Assembly (NCBI GenBank): GCA_027065045.1
Contig: JAMOOX010000007.1
Coordinates: forward strand, 1 to 64,000
Direction of reading: 5' to 3'
Length of the DNA stretch: 64,000 nucleotides
Source: Campylobacteraceae bacterium
Lineage (GTDB): Bacteria > Campylobacterota > Campylobacteria > Campylobacterales > Sulfurovaceae
Position numbers and translations under genes: made by a program. Shown one piece after another: positions 6,629 through 15,667 of the stretch (positions within the stretch are counted from its first letter, which is position 1; each line of letters begins with the position of its first letter). The notes beneath the pieces are model-generated. The model ran no database searches and was not told the origin of the DNA. It saw only the letters and a list, made by a program, of their open reading frames with translations.

Positions 6629-7396
6629 TTAATAAATATGCACAAAAGCATTATTTTTACCCACTTGCTTGACTAAATAAAAAAGCTTTTTGGCATTTGA
6701 TGTCCTAAGTCTTATACATCCGTGTGAGGCGACTCTGCCTAATCTTCTTGTAGCTTTTGTACCATGAAATGCGTATCCTCCTCTAAAAAATATGGAGTAG
6801 GGCATAGGTGCATTATTATATTTTCGTGAGTAGTGCATTTTTTGCATTAGTTGGGGTTTATATTTGCCTCTTGGTGTGCTATATCCTCTTTTCCCTGTAG
6901 ATATTTTCCAATTATGTAAAAGTTTGTTATTTTTATATACTTTTAGGCGTTGAGATAATATATCCACTGATAATTTCAAGCTATTTTTATTTATAATATT
7001 TCTCTTTTTTACTATCTTTTTTTTGATGATTATATCTATTTTTTTAGATATTTTCTTTATAGTTTTTTTCTTTATAGTTTTTTTATAGTTTTTATACTCT
7101 CTTAATTTAGAAAGATAATTTATGGGAATATTTGGTTTAAAAGTAAAGCTGACAAAATCTATTTTAGGTATCTCTATTTTACTTTTGGGATTTATTAATC
7201 TCTCTATTTCATCTTCTAGTGATTTGGTCTCTATAGCTATATTTTTAAACTCTTTTGATTTGTAAAATTCTGATATATCATCATCTATTTTTATATTTTG
7301 GACTATTTTTGGACTCTGTTTTTTTGATGGTTTTTGATTAAAATATAGAAAAGTTGAAATTGTACCTATTATAAAAATTATGCTAACCCACTTCAA
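6629..7396 (-). CDS. L,D-transpeptidase (YkuD domain)
   Basis: A 255-residue envelope enzyme with one N-terminal membrane anchor (SIIFIIGTISTFLYF), a Lys/Ile-rich linker (residues ~85-140) and a C-terminal YkuD domain with the catalytic SHGCIRL motif and the upstream HGT of AFHGTKA. YkuD enzymes make 3-3 peptidoglycan cross-links or trim/anchor to peptidoglycan; in helical Campylobacterota some act on cell shape. The enzyme should act in the periplasm. It is convergent with the broken gene at 6307-6624 and 5 bases from its end. Confidence 0.88.
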   Translation of the reverse strand: MKWVSIIFIIGTISTFLYFNQKPSKKQSPKIVQNIKIDDDISEFYKSKEFKNIAIETKSLEDEIERLINPKSKIEIPKIDFVSFTFKPNIPINYLSKLREYKNYKKTIKKKTIKKISKKIDIIIKKKIVKKRNIINKNSLKLSVDILSQRLKVYKNNKLLHNWKISTGKRGYSTPRGKYKPQLMQKMHYSRKYNNAPMPYSIFFRGGYAFHGTKATRRLGRVASHGCIRLRTSNAKKLFYLVKQVGKNNAFVHIY

Positions 7397-7474
7397 TACC
7401 CACTCCTAATACTATACTTTAAGTTTTTCATATTATAATAACGATAAGATTATTATACCCATTTAAGGATTTAT

Positions 7475-7765
7475 ATGCAAATAGATAATAAGGTTTTAGA
7501 AAAGTTAGAGAAGCTATCTTATCTAAATATTGATGATGATAAAAAAGATGAGATTATATCGCAATTATCGGATATAGTATCTTATGTAGAGAATTTAAAT
7601 GAGTTAGATACAGATAATTTAGATGCCTCTTTTTCTACACTAAGTGGAGGTACGCCACTAAGAGAAGATGAGCCAGTAGAGGATATAAGTATATCACAAA
7701 AAATATTCTCAAATACTCTTCATTCGCAAGATGATTTCTTTATAGTTCCTGCAATTATAGAGTAG
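7475..7765 (+). CDS. gatC: Asp/Glu-tRNA amidotransferase subunit C
   Basis: A 96-residue GatC, the small subunit that wraps around and stabilises GatA in the GatCAB enzyme that turns Glu-tRNA(Gln) and Asp-tRNA(Asn) into the correct amidated forms. The start (VLEKLEKLSYLNIDDDKK), the central SQLSDIVSYVENLNELDT and the C-terminal LREDEP segment are typical. It is first in a run of same-strand genes with pilT, cvpA, fur, lysS and glyA; gatA and gatB are not in this window. Confidence 0.92.
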   Translation: MQIDNKVLEKLEKLSYLNIDDDKKDEIISQLSDIVSYVENLNELDTDNLDASFSTLSGGTPLREDEPVEDISISQKIFSNTLHSQDDFFIVPAIIE

Positions 7766-7793
7766 AGTTAATAAAATTTTAAAAGGATAGGTT

Positions 7794-8879
7794 ATGGAAG
7801 AAGAGAAAAGTGATGTCATTGATGTTAAGAAGTTACTAAAGAGTGTTGTTAAGCATGGTGCATCAGATTTGCACCTTGTTAGTCGTAGTGAGCCACAAAT
7901 TAGAATAGGTGGTAAGCTAAAGTCTGTAAATTTACCTGTTCTTGTAGGTGATGATATAGAAGAGATGTGTTATTCTGTAATTACAGAGAAGCAAAAACAG
8001 TTTTTTGAAGAGCATAATGAGCTAGATTTTGCTATTCAACTACCTGGTATTGGACGATTTAGAGGTAACTACTATAAAACTATGGGTGATATGGCAGCTG
8101 CATTTAGGATTATTCCAACTGAAATCCCATCACTTGACCAACTCAATGCACCACTTGTTTATAAAGAGATAATCAAAAGAGAAAAGGGTGTAATTTTAGT
8201 AACTGGGCCAACTGGTTCTGGTAAATCTACTACAATGGCAGCTATTATTAATGAGATAAACCTTACAGAGAGTAAGCATATCTTGACAGTAGAAGACCCA
8301 GTTGAGTTTATTCATCAAAATAAAAAATCACTATTCTCTCATAGAGGGGTTGGAGATGATACAAATAGTTTTGCTGCGGCACTTAAATATGCACTTCGTC
8401 AAGACCCTGATGTAATTGTAATTGGTGAGATGAGAACTAGAGAGACTATTGAAGCAGGATTATCAGCAGCAGAGACAGGACACCTTGTATTTGGAACACT
8501 ACATACAAGTTCAGCACCAGGTACAATTAGTAGGATATTAGATGTATTTGGAGGAGATGAACAACCAGCAGTTAGGGCTATGATAGCAGGTTCTCTTATT
8601 GCTGTAATTTCTCAAATGCTTTTACCAAAACTTGGTGGTGGGCGTGTAGCAGCACCTGAGATATTAGTAACTACAAATGCTATTGCTAACCTTATTAGAG
8701 AGGATAAAGTACATCAAATTTATTCTCAAATGCAGTTAGGACAAGGTAATAGTGGTATGCAGACGCAAACACAAGTATTGATGAGAGAGTATGAAGCAGG
8801 TAAAGTATCAAAAGATGTAATCTTGCAATATGCCAATAAAAAAGAGGAAGTTAAAAAGAAATTAGGAATGCCAGTATAG
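7794..8879 (+). CDS. pilT: Type IV pilus retraction ATPase PilT
   Basis: A 361-residue PilT/GspE-family motor ATPase. It has the N-terminal PAS-like domain (HGASDLHL), Walker A GPTGSGKSTT at residues ~138-147, the Asp/Walker B region DPDVIVIGEMR, and the His box TGHLVFGTLHTSSA. The AIRNLIRE-type PilT motif appears here as AIANLIRE. PilT depolymerises pili to pull the cell; its length is normal. No pilin or pilB gene lies nearby. It is followed 1 base later by cvpA. Confidence 0.93.
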   Translation: MEEEKSDVIDVKKLLKSVVKHGASDLHLVSRSEPQIRIGGKLKSVNLPVLVGDDIEEMCYSVITEKQKQFFEEHNELDFAIQLPGIGRFRGNYYKTMGDMAAAFRIIPTEIPSLDQLNAPLVYKEIIKREKGVILVTGPTGSGKSTTMAAIINEINLTESKHILTVEDPVEFIHQNKKSLFSHRGVGDDTNSFAAALKYALRQDPDVIVIGEMRTRETIEAGLSAAETGHLVFGTLHTSSAPGTISRILDVFGGDEQPAVRAMIAGSLIAVISQMLLPKLGGGRVAAPEILVTTNAIANLIREDKVHQIYSQMQLGQGNSGMQTQTQVLMREYEAGKVSKDVILQYANKKEEVKKKLGMPV

Positions 8880-8880
8880 T

Positions 8881-9531
8881 ATGAATGAATTTATTGATAT
8901 TAATAATTTAAATTACTTAGATATTACAATTGTTGCCTTGATATTTATATTATCTATCAAGGGCTTTGTAAATGGATTTTTAAGAGAGCTTTTTGGATTA
9001 CTAGGATTAATAGGTGGTATTGTAGTAGCATCTAGGGAGTTTTCATTTGTAGCTCAATATATCTATGATAAACTCTATCCACTAGAGAATATGGCTCTTT
9101 TAAATCTTTTGGGTTTTATAATTATAGTTTTGGCTATATGGATAGTATCAGCTATAGTTGGAATTATTGTATCTGCTAAGGCTCATAAGTATCGTAAGAT
9201 AGGATTGATAAGTAGAGTATTGGGGCTTTCTATGAGTGGAGGCAAGTACTTTTTATTATTTGCTACAATCTTTGTCTCTCTATTTAATATACCTTTTATC
9301 AAAGATAATTTTGTAGATAAGATAGATATTAATAGTTCTAAGGTATATCCTTTTGTCAAAGAGTATGGTAATTTGGTTATTAATCTTGATGAGATAAAAG
9401 AGTTGGATATAAAGTCAAAAGATTTTGTATTATCAAAAGAGAAAAAGAGTATATCCAAAGATATAAATAAAACTATAAAACCACCAAAACCTACTATTAA
9501 TTCTATTATGGTAAAAGAGAGAGGTGATTAG
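8881..9531 (+). CDS. CvpA family membrane protein
   Basis: A 216-residue inner-membrane protein with four predicted helices in the first ~150 residues (IVALIFILSIKGFVNGFLREL, the diagnostic CvpA start, then GLLGLIGGIVVA and others) and a charged cytoplasmic or periplasmic tail. CvpA proteins are linked to envelope integrity and, in enterobacteria, colicin V export; the biochemical role is unsettled. It sits tightly between pilT and fur. Confidence 0.88.
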   Translation: MNEFIDINNLNYLDITIVALIFILSIKGFVNGFLRELFGLLGLIGGIVVASREFSFVAQYIYDKLYPLENMALLNLLGFIIIVLAIWIVSAIVGIIVSAKAHKYRKIGLISRVLGLSMSGGKYFLLFATIFVSLFNIPFIKDNFVDKIDINSSKVYPFVKEYGNLVINLDEIKELDIKSKDFVLSKEKKSISKDINKTIKPPKPTINSIMVKERGD

Positions 9532-9533
9532 AT

Positions 9534-9977
9534 ATGGATTATGATGAATTTTTAGATAATTTTAAAGATATTTTAAAAGATAACTCTCTTAAATATACAA
9601 AACAGAGAGAACTTATAATTGAGACTATATTTAACAATAGAGAACATCATACACCAGAAGATATATATATGTTGATTAAAGAGAGTAATCCAAATATCAA
9701 TATAGGAATTGCAACAGTTTATAGAACTTTATCTTTTCTTGAGGAGTCAAAGATTGTATCTTCTATCTCATTTGGTGCAGATGGTAAAAAGTATGAATTG
9801 ATGTTAAAAGAGCATCATGACCATTTGGTTTGTACAGAATGTGGCAAGATAATAGAGTTTCATAATGAGACAATAGAGAAAGAGCAAGAGCTAATAGCAA
9901 AAGAGTTTAATTTTAAGATGACAAGCCATATAATGCAGTTAGTGGGAATTTGTCAAGAGTGTCAAGAAAAACAGTAA
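9534..9977 (+). CDS. fur: Fur family metal-responsive repressor
   Basis: A 147-residue Fur protein: N-terminal winged helix (LKYTKQRELIIETIF, HHTPEDIYMLI, IGIATVYRTLSFLEE) and a C-terminal dimer/metal domain with HDHLVCTECGKIIEFH, including the CxxC zinc site, and CQECQ at the end (a second CxxC). It uses Fe(II) or a related metal to repress uptake genes. It starts 2 bases after cvpA and is followed by lysS. Fur is the best call within the family; PerR cannot be excluded from sequence alone. Confidence 0.88.
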   Translation: MDYDEFLDNFKDILKDNSLKYTKQRELIIETIFNNREHHTPEDIYMLIKESNPNINIGIATVYRTLSFLEESKIVSSISFGADGKKYELMLKEHHDHLVCTECGKIIEFHNETIEKEQELIAKEFNFKMTSHIMQLVGICQECQEKQ

Positions 9978-9992
9978 AATATAGGAGAGAAA

Positions 9993-11633
9993 TTGATATT
10001 TGATAATCAATATATTCAAGAGAGAATAAAAAAAGCAGATAAACTAAGAGAGTTAGGGATAAATCCATATCCAAATCAGATTAAAAAAGGTACAACTTCA
10101 AAAGAGTTTTTATCAGCATCTGCTCACTTAATGACTCTACTTGATGATGAGAAAAAAGATGAGAGTAGAATTTTTAGATTAACAGGACGAATGAAGTTTG
10201 TCCGAATTATGGGTAAAGCCTCATTTGCTAAGATAGAAGATAGTGAGGGATTAGTTCAAATCTATTATAATCGTGATGATTTGCCAGAGGGGTATTATAA
10301 TAGTATCAAAAAGCTTTTTGAAGTAGGTGATATTATAGAGGCTGTTGGCTACGCATTTGTTACACAGACAGGAGAGATTACTCTTCACTGTTTAGAACTT
10401 AATATCGTAACAAAAGCTATCTCACCACTACCTGAAAAGTTTCATGGACTTCAAGATAAAGAACTAAGATACCGTCAAAGATATTTAGATTTAATTATGA
10501 ACCCAGATGTAAAAAAGACTTTTGAGATTAGAAGTAAAGTTATAAGTCTAACTAGAAGATTTTTTGAAGATAAAGGCTTTTTGGAAGTTGAAACTCCTAT
10601 GATGCACCCAATAGCAGGTGGAGCAAATGCTAAACCTTTTGTAACTCATCATAACTCTTTAGGAGTAGATAGATTTTTACGAATTGCACCAGAGTTATAT
10701 CTAAAGAGATTAATTGTTGGTGGATTTGAAGCAGTATTTGAGATAAATAGAAACTTTAGAAATGAGGGAATGGACGCTACTCACAATCCTGAATTTACAT
10801 CTATTGAATTTTATTGGGCATATAAGACTTATAGAGATTTAATAGAACTAACTAAAGAGTATTTTGAGTATCTATTTGAACATTTAGGATTAGAGAAGAT
10901 ATTGCCTTATGGAGATAAGCATATAAACTTTGATAACTTTAGTGAGATAGGATTAGTGGATTCTCTTACTACCATTGGTGGAGTACCAAGTGATATTTGT
11001 CATGATATAGATAAGATTTATAGCTATTGTAAAGAGAACAGTATAGCAGTAAAACCCAATCTAAATTTAGGACAACTCCAAGGTGAGCTATTTGATGAAT
11101 TTGTAGAAGAGAAACTAATTGACCCTACATTTATCACAGATTACCCAGTAGAGATTAGCCCATTAGCACGAAGAAGTGATACACACCCTAAAGTAACCGA
11201 GAGATTTGAGCTATTTATGGCAGGAAAAGAGATTGCTAATGCCTTTAGTGAGCTAAATGACCCACTTGACCAATTAGAGCGATTTCAAGGACAAATGAGT
11301 GCCAAAGATGCAGGAGATGATGAAGCCCATGAGATGGACGAGGATTTTGTAAATGCTCTATCTTATGGTATGACACCAACAGCAGGGCAAGGGATTGGAA
11401 TTGATAGACTTGTAATGATGCTAACAAATCAACATAGTATTAGAGATGTATTGCTTTTCCCTGCTATGAAACCAGAAGCACCAAAGCCTGAAGTTATCAA
11501 AATAGATAGCGATAAGGTTTGTAAAAAGTGCGGAAATGAGAATTTTGATGAGCTTAAACCTGCTAAAAAAGGTAAGGGAATGTTTTGTATTAATCAAAAC
11601 GAGTGTAAAGCAAGAGTTCAAGCAAATAAATAG
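9993..11633 (+). CDS. lysS: Lysine-tRNA ligase, class II, with C-terminal Cys motif tail
   Basis: A 546-residue class II LysRS. The TTG start at 9993 is chosen because AGGAGAG lies just upstream (9983-9989). The OB-fold anticodon domain ([19 protein letters not shown]) is followed by class II motifs: [46 protein letters not shown], and [29 protein letters not shown] (motif 3). After the usual end at ~residue 498 there is an extra ~45-residue tail, with [10 protein letters not shown] and later CINQNECK, that looks like a small zinc ribbon. Such a tail is not part of the standard bacterial enzyme. Confidence 0.92.
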   Translation: MIFDNQYIQERIKKADKLRELGINPYPNQIKKGTTSKEFLSASAHLMTLLDDEKKDESRIFRLTGRMKFVRIMGKASFAKIEDSEGLVQIYYNRDDLPEGYYNSIKKLFEVGDIIEAVGYAFVTQTGEITLHCLELNIVTKAISPLPEKFHGLQDKELRYRQRYLDLIMNPDVKKTFEIRSKVISLTRRFFEDKGFLEVETPMMHPIAGGANAKPFVTHHNSLGVDRFLRIAPELYLKRLIVGGFEAVFEINRNFRNEGMDATHNPEFTSIEFYWAYKTYRDLIELTKEYFEYLFEHLGLEKILPYGDKHINFDNFSEIGLVDSLTTIGGVPSDICHDIDKIYSYCKENSIAVKPNLNLGQLQGELFDEFVEEKLIDPTFITDYPVEISPLARRSDTHPKVTERFELFMAGKEIANAFSELNDPLDQLERFQGQMSAKDAGDDEAHEMDEDFVNALSYGMTPTAGQGIGIDRLVMMLTNQHSIRDVLLFPAMKPEAPKPEVIKIDSDKVCKKCGNENFDELKPAKKGKGMFCINQNECKARVQANK

Positions 11634-11678
11634 GTTGGTGTGTCCTCACTCCGACAATTTTAATAAAAATATTGGTAG

Positions 11679-11695
11679 GGTGGGTAAAACCCACC
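11679..11695. repeat. Dispersed hairpin repeat GGTGGGT-AAA-ACCCACC
   Basis: A perfect 7-bp stem with an AAA loop between lysS and glyA. The same core recurs in a longer stem at 19782-19808 and in an imperfect form at 35195-35212. None has a proper U-run directly after it on the gene strand, so a dispersed repeat is as likely as a terminator. Confidence 0.6.
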
Positions 11696-11732
11696 GTTAA
11701 TAAAATATAAAAAGAAAAGGATTATTATAAAA

Positions 11733-12983
11733 ATGAGTTACGAAATAGAAAAGTTTGACCCAGAGATTTTTAAAGCAATTAAAGATGAGCAGATTAGACA
11801 AAGCGACCACCTAGAGATGATAGCAAGTGAAAACTTTACAATTCCAGCAGTTATGGAAGCGATGGGAAGTCTATTTACAAATAAATATGCAGAGGGTTAC
11901 CCATATAAAAGATATTATGGTGGTTGTGAGAATGCTGATATTGTAGAACAACTTGCTATTGATAGAGCTTGTGAGCTTTTTGATTGTAAGTTTGCTAATG
12001 TTCAACCTCACTCAGGTAGCCAAGCAAATGGAGCCGTTTATGCAGGATTACTTAAAGCAGGTCAAAAAATATTGGGAATGGATTTGAGCCATGGAGGACA
12101 CTTGACTCATGGAAGTAAGCCAAGTTTTAGTGGTAAAAACTACTCATCATTTACTTATGGTGTAGAACTTGATGGATATATCAATTATGATAGAGTTATG
12201 GATATTGCTAAAATTACTCAACCTGATATTATTGTATGTGGGGCTAGTGCTTATGCTAGAGAGATTGATTTTAAAAAGTTTCGTGAGATAGCTGATGAGG
12301 TTGGTGCGATTTTATTTGCTGATATTGCTCATATTGCTGGACTTGTGGTAGCAGGAGAACACCCATCGCCATTTCCGTATGCTGATGTTGTAACTTCAAC
12401 TACTCACAAAACTCTTGCAGGGCCTAGAGGAGGAATAATTTTGACAAATGATGAAGCTATTGCTAAAAAGATAAATTCGGCTATATTCCCTGGTATTCAA
12501 GGTGGACCATTGGTTCATGTAATTGCAGGAAAAGCAGTTGGATTTAAATATAATCTTAGTGATGAGTGGAAAGTTTATGCAAAACAGGTTAAAGCAAATG
12601 CAAGTGTATTAGCAGAAGTTTTAATTAAAAGAGGTTATGATGTAGTAAGTGGTGGTACTGATAATCATCTTGTATTAGTTAGTTTTGTAGGGCTTGAGAT
12701 TAGTGGTAAAGATGCAGATGCTGCGTTGGGTAGAGCAGGAATTACAGTAAATAAAAATACAGTACCAGGTGAAACTAGAAGTCCATTTGTAACTTCAGGA
12801 CTTAGAATTGGAAGTCCTGCACTTACAAGTAGAGGAATGAAAGAGAAAGAGTTTGATATAATTGCAAATAAGATTGCAGATGTATTAGATAATATAAATG
12901 ATGACGCACTTCATTTGAAGATTAAAGATGAGATGAGAGAGTTGGCTCAGGGCTTCATTATATATGATAAACCTATCTATTAG
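11733..12983 (+). CDS. glyA: Serine hydroxymethyltransferase
   Basis: A 416-residue PLP enzyme that interconverts serine and glycine and loads tetrahydrofolate with a one-carbon unit. Conserved segments: [46 protein letters not shown], the PLP lysine in [13 protein letters not shown], and [14 protein letters not shown]. Length is normal. It is followed by a SPOR protein and trpE, an order seen as glyA plus small envelope genes in Campylobacterota. Its folate product connects to metF at 45136. Confidence 0.95.
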   Translation: MSYEIEKFDPEIFKAIKDEQIRQSDHLEMIASENFTIPAVMEAMGSLFTNKYAEGYPYKRYYGGCENADIVEQLAIDRACELFDCKFANVQPHSGSQANGAVYAGLLKAGQKILGMDLSHGGHLTHGSKPSFSGKNYSSFTYGVELDGYINYDRVMDIAKITQPDIIVCGASAYAREIDFKKFREIADEVGAILFADIAHIAGLVVAGEHPSPFPYADVVTSTTHKTLAGPRGGIILTNDEAIAKKINSAIFPGIQGGPLVHVIAGKAVGFKYNLSDEWKVYAKQVKANASVLAEVLIKRGYDVVSGGTDNHLVLVSFVGLEISGKDADAALGRAGITVNKNTVPGETRSPFVTSGLRIGSPALTSRGMKEKEFDIIANKIADVLDNINDDALHLKIKDEMRELAQGFIIYDKPIY

Positions 12984-13005
12984 GTTTATTTAAAGGAGAT
13001 ATTTG

Positions 13006-13701
13006 ATGGATGAAAAAGATAATGGTGTAGATAATCTAATACCAGATGATTTAGAAGCCCCAAAAAATAAAATACATACAATATTAACCATTATTGCACT
13101 TTTTATTATAGTATTGATGTCCACAATTATTATGACTAAAATGATACTTGATGATGGTAAAAATGATGATGATTTATTAAAAGACCCAAATAGTATAAAA
13201 GACCCTGCTTTGATATTAGATGAGAGTAAAAAAGATGGCAATAGAAGTGGGATTACTCATAATATCAAACCAGATACGGTTACAACTTATGACCTTGCTA
13301 GTTATGATGATAGTAATAGTGATACTATTTCAAATGGTGGTGATGCCTCTTCTATTATGAATATTGAAAGTAGTAATAAGGTAGAAGATAAGAAGCCTAT
13401 TATTAAAGAGAAGAAAGCTCCTATTATCAAAGAAGAGGTAGTAGAAAAAACAAAAGTTAATAAACCATTAGTTGTAAAAAATGGGAAATACTATATTCAA
13501 GTAGGTTCATTTACAGATGCACCAAGCAAAAGACTTATAAGTGTAATCAAATCTAGTGGATTTAGCTACTCTCTCAAAGATAATGGGAAATATAAGAAAC
13601 TTTTGATAGGTAGATATAGTGATAAAGATAGTGCAAGTAGAGCTTTGAAAAAAGTCAAAGATAAGATTAATAAGAGTGCATTTATTATAAAATTAAAGTA
13701 G
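13006..13701 (+). CDS. SPOR-domain inner-membrane protein
   Basis: A ~231-residue bitopic protein: short acidic cytoplasmic start, one membrane helix (IHTILTIIALFIIVLMSTIIM, residues ~24-44), a Lys/Glu-rich periplasmic linker, and a C-terminal SPOR domain (KYYIQVGSFTDAPSKRL, LLIGRYSDKDSASRALK) that binds denuded glycan at the septum. ATG 13006 has AAGGAG upstream; the earlier in-frame TTG at 13003 is less likely. It may guide septal or trafficking functions. Neighbours are glyA and trpE. Confidence 0.85.
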   Translation: MDEKDNGVDNLIPDDLEAPKNKIHTILTIIALFIIVLMSTIIMTKMILDDGKNDDDLLKDPNSIKDPALILDESKKDGNRSGITHNIKPDTVTTYDLASYDDSNSDTISNGGDASSIMNIESSNKVEDKKPIIKEKKAPIIKEEVVEKTKVNKPLVVKNGKYYIQVGSFTDAPSKRLISVIKSSGFSYSLKDNGKYKKLLIGRYSDKDSASRALKKVKDKINKSAFIIKLK

Positions 13702-13708
13702 GGATATT

Positions 13709-15115
13709 ATGAAGAGTTTACTATTTGACCAATTAACACCAGTGGCACTCTATAGCAAAGTAAGAGATATATTTAGTGATGAGGTTACTATGCTTTTTGA
13801 AAGTGTAGGAAACTCTAGTGATGCTAATTTTAGCTTTATTACAATTGGTGCTATTGAGAGATTGCAGTATATTGATAATCAATCTATTTATACAAATAGT
13901 AAAGTTCAAAAGATAGATAAAAATCCATTTGAATTTTTGCAAGATTATTATAATAATATAGACAAAGAGATATACAAAGAGAGAGCTAATGAGTATGGTT
14001 TTGGCTTTGTAGATGGGTTTATTGGATTTATTGGTTATGATATGGTCAAGGTATTTGAACCAACTCTAAAAGAGTCTATGGATACTCTTAAAGATACTCT
14101 AAATACTCCTGATTTAGATTTAGTGCGTCCCAAAATTATTATAGCCTATTCTCACAAAAATTCAAGACTTACTATTATTGAAAATGATACATCTCTATCA
14201 GATAAATTAGATACCCTAAAAATATCTATGAATGAGCCATTTACTCCACTCCCATTAAATGGTGTATCATTAGATGGAGAGGGAAGTTTTTCTATTGATG
14301 AGGAGAGATTTAAATCTCTTGTAGATGAGTCAAAAGAGAGTATCCGTTCAGGTGATATTTTTCAGATATTATTATCAAATAGATATACTCAAAAAGGCTC
14401 AATTAATCCTCTTACCTTTTATAGAGCATTAAGAAGCAAAAATCCATCTCCTTATCTATTTTTATTAAACTATGAGGAGTTTTCAATATGTGGTTCATCT
14501 CCTGAAGTAATGGTACGATTGAGTAACCAAGAGATACTTCTTCGCCCAATAGCAGGAACTCGTAAGAGAGGCAAAAATGAAGCAAGAGATAAAGAACTAG
14601 AGATTGAGATGATAAATGACCCCAAAGAGTGTGCCGAACATCTAATGCTTATTGATTTGGGGAGAAATGATGTAGGGCGAGTTGCCAAAACAGGAAGTGT
14701 TGAAGTTACTGATATGATGAGAGTAGAGAGATATTCTCATGTAATGCATATGGTAAGTGATGTAATAGCTACTATTGATGATAATAAAGATATGTTTGAT
14801 TTGTTTATGGCTACATTTACAGCAGGTACAATGACAGGTGCACCCAAGATTAAGGCTATGGAATTAATAAGCCATTATGAGGGGTTAAAGAGAGGTTTTT
14901 ATAGTGGAAGTATAGGATATTTTTCATTTACAGGTGATATGGATAGTGCTATTACAATACGAACAGCTTTGATAAATGATAGTGAAATTATACTTCAAGC
15001 AGGTGCAGGTGTAGTTGCTGATAGTGTCCCAGAGTTAGAGTATTTAGAAGTTGAAAATAAGCTTAAAGCTTTGATAGAAACTTTAAAGGATTTAAATAAT
15101 ACTACAAACTTGTAG
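13709..15115 (+). CDS. trpE: Anthranilate synthase component I
   Basis: A 468-residue chorismate-utilising enzyme of the TrpE/PabB/MenF fold. The C-terminal half has the family segments SGDIFQILLSNRYTQ, SPSPEVMV-type SSPEVMVRL, IAGTRKRG, LMLIDLGRNDVGRVAKTGSV, TFTAGTMTGAPKIKAMELI and GYFSFTGDMDSAITIRTA. The N-terminal half fits TrpE (feedback domain) better than PabB. It makes anthranilate with a glutamine amidotransferase partner (TrpG), which is not adjacent here. A hairpin, TTGGGT-ATC-ACCCAA at 15117-15131, follows the stop. Confidence 0.85.
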   Translation: MKSLLFDQLTPVALYSKVRDIFSDEVTMLFESVGNSSDANFSFITIGAIERLQYIDNQSIYTNSKVQKIDKNPFEFLQDYYNNIDKEIYKERANEYGFGFVDGFIGFIGYDMVKVFEPTLKESMDTLKDTLNTPDLDLVRPKIIIAYSHKNSRLTIIENDTSLSDKLDTLKISMNEPFTPLPLNGVSLDGEGSFSIDEERFKSLVDESKESIRSGDIFQILLSNRYTQKGSINPLTFYRALRSKNPSPYLFLLNYEEFSICGSSPEVMVRLSNQEILLRPIAGTRKRGKNEARDKELEIEMINDPKECAEHLMLIDLGRNDVGRVAKTGSVEVTDMMRVERYSHVMHMVSDVIATIDDNKDMFDLFMATFTAGTMTGAPKIKAMELISHYEGLKRGFYSGSIGYFSFTGDMDSAITIRTALINDSEIILQAGAGVVADSVPELEYLEVENKLKALIETLKDLNNTTNL

Positions 15116-15116
15116 G

Positions 15117-15131
15117 TTGGGTATCACCCAA
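15117..15131 (+). terminator. Short hairpin after trpE
   Basis: TTGGGT, ATC loop, ACCCAA: a 6-bp perfect stem starting 1 base after the trpE stop. It has no clear U-run, so termination is uncertain. Confidence 0.35.
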
Positions 15132-15159
15132 ATGATAAATAATTATAGGAGATTTAACT

Positions 15160-15667
15160 ATGGAAAAAGGTAAAAGATTAGTATCATTTGATTGGGCGAT
15201 GAAGCGACTACTACGAAGTAAATCAAACTTTGTGATTAGAGCATCTAGGTATGGGTGATGATTATAAAAAAATCAAAAAAGTAATTAGTGTAAATATTGT
15301 CTATTTTGATTTGGGAAGTGGAGATGATTATGTATATCATGGGACAACTAAATTTATGGGAATACATCAAGATGATGAGCTAGAACTCTCTACAAAGTCA
15401 AAAAAGAAATTTAACAAAAAATATCCTATTGAATTATACCCTGAGTATTATATTATAAAAGTAAATAAGTTTGATATAGTTGCAAAAGATACCTTAGATG
15501 AATGGATATATTTTTTGCGAAATGAAAGAGTAAAAAAAGACTTCACAGCAAGAGGATTACAAGAGGCTAAAAAAGAGCTAGACTTTATGAAATTAGATGA
15601 AGCTCAAAGATTAGCCTATGATAGATATATAGATGAGAGAAGATTTAAAATGAGTGTGGAGAGATGA
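15160..15667 (+). pseudogene. Rpn / PD-(D/E)XK family transposase remnant
   Basis: ATG 15160, after an AGGAG site, opens with EKGKRLVSFDWAMKRLLRSK, the highly conserved start of the Rpn/PD-(D/E)XK 'transposase' family, but the frame ends at 15258. From 15251 another frame carries the family's later region (KKVISVNIVYFDLGSGDDYVYHGT) and the C-terminal helices. Around 90 codons between them are missing, exactly the part with the catalytic D and ExQ residues, and the frames no longer match. It is inactive as a nuclease; the 138-residue 3' piece may still be translated because its stop overlaps the next gene's ATG. Confidence 0.8.

Noticed and set aside
11245-11621. Two minus-strand frames inside lysS
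   Set aside because: Both are antisense to the conserved synthetase motifs and lack start signals.
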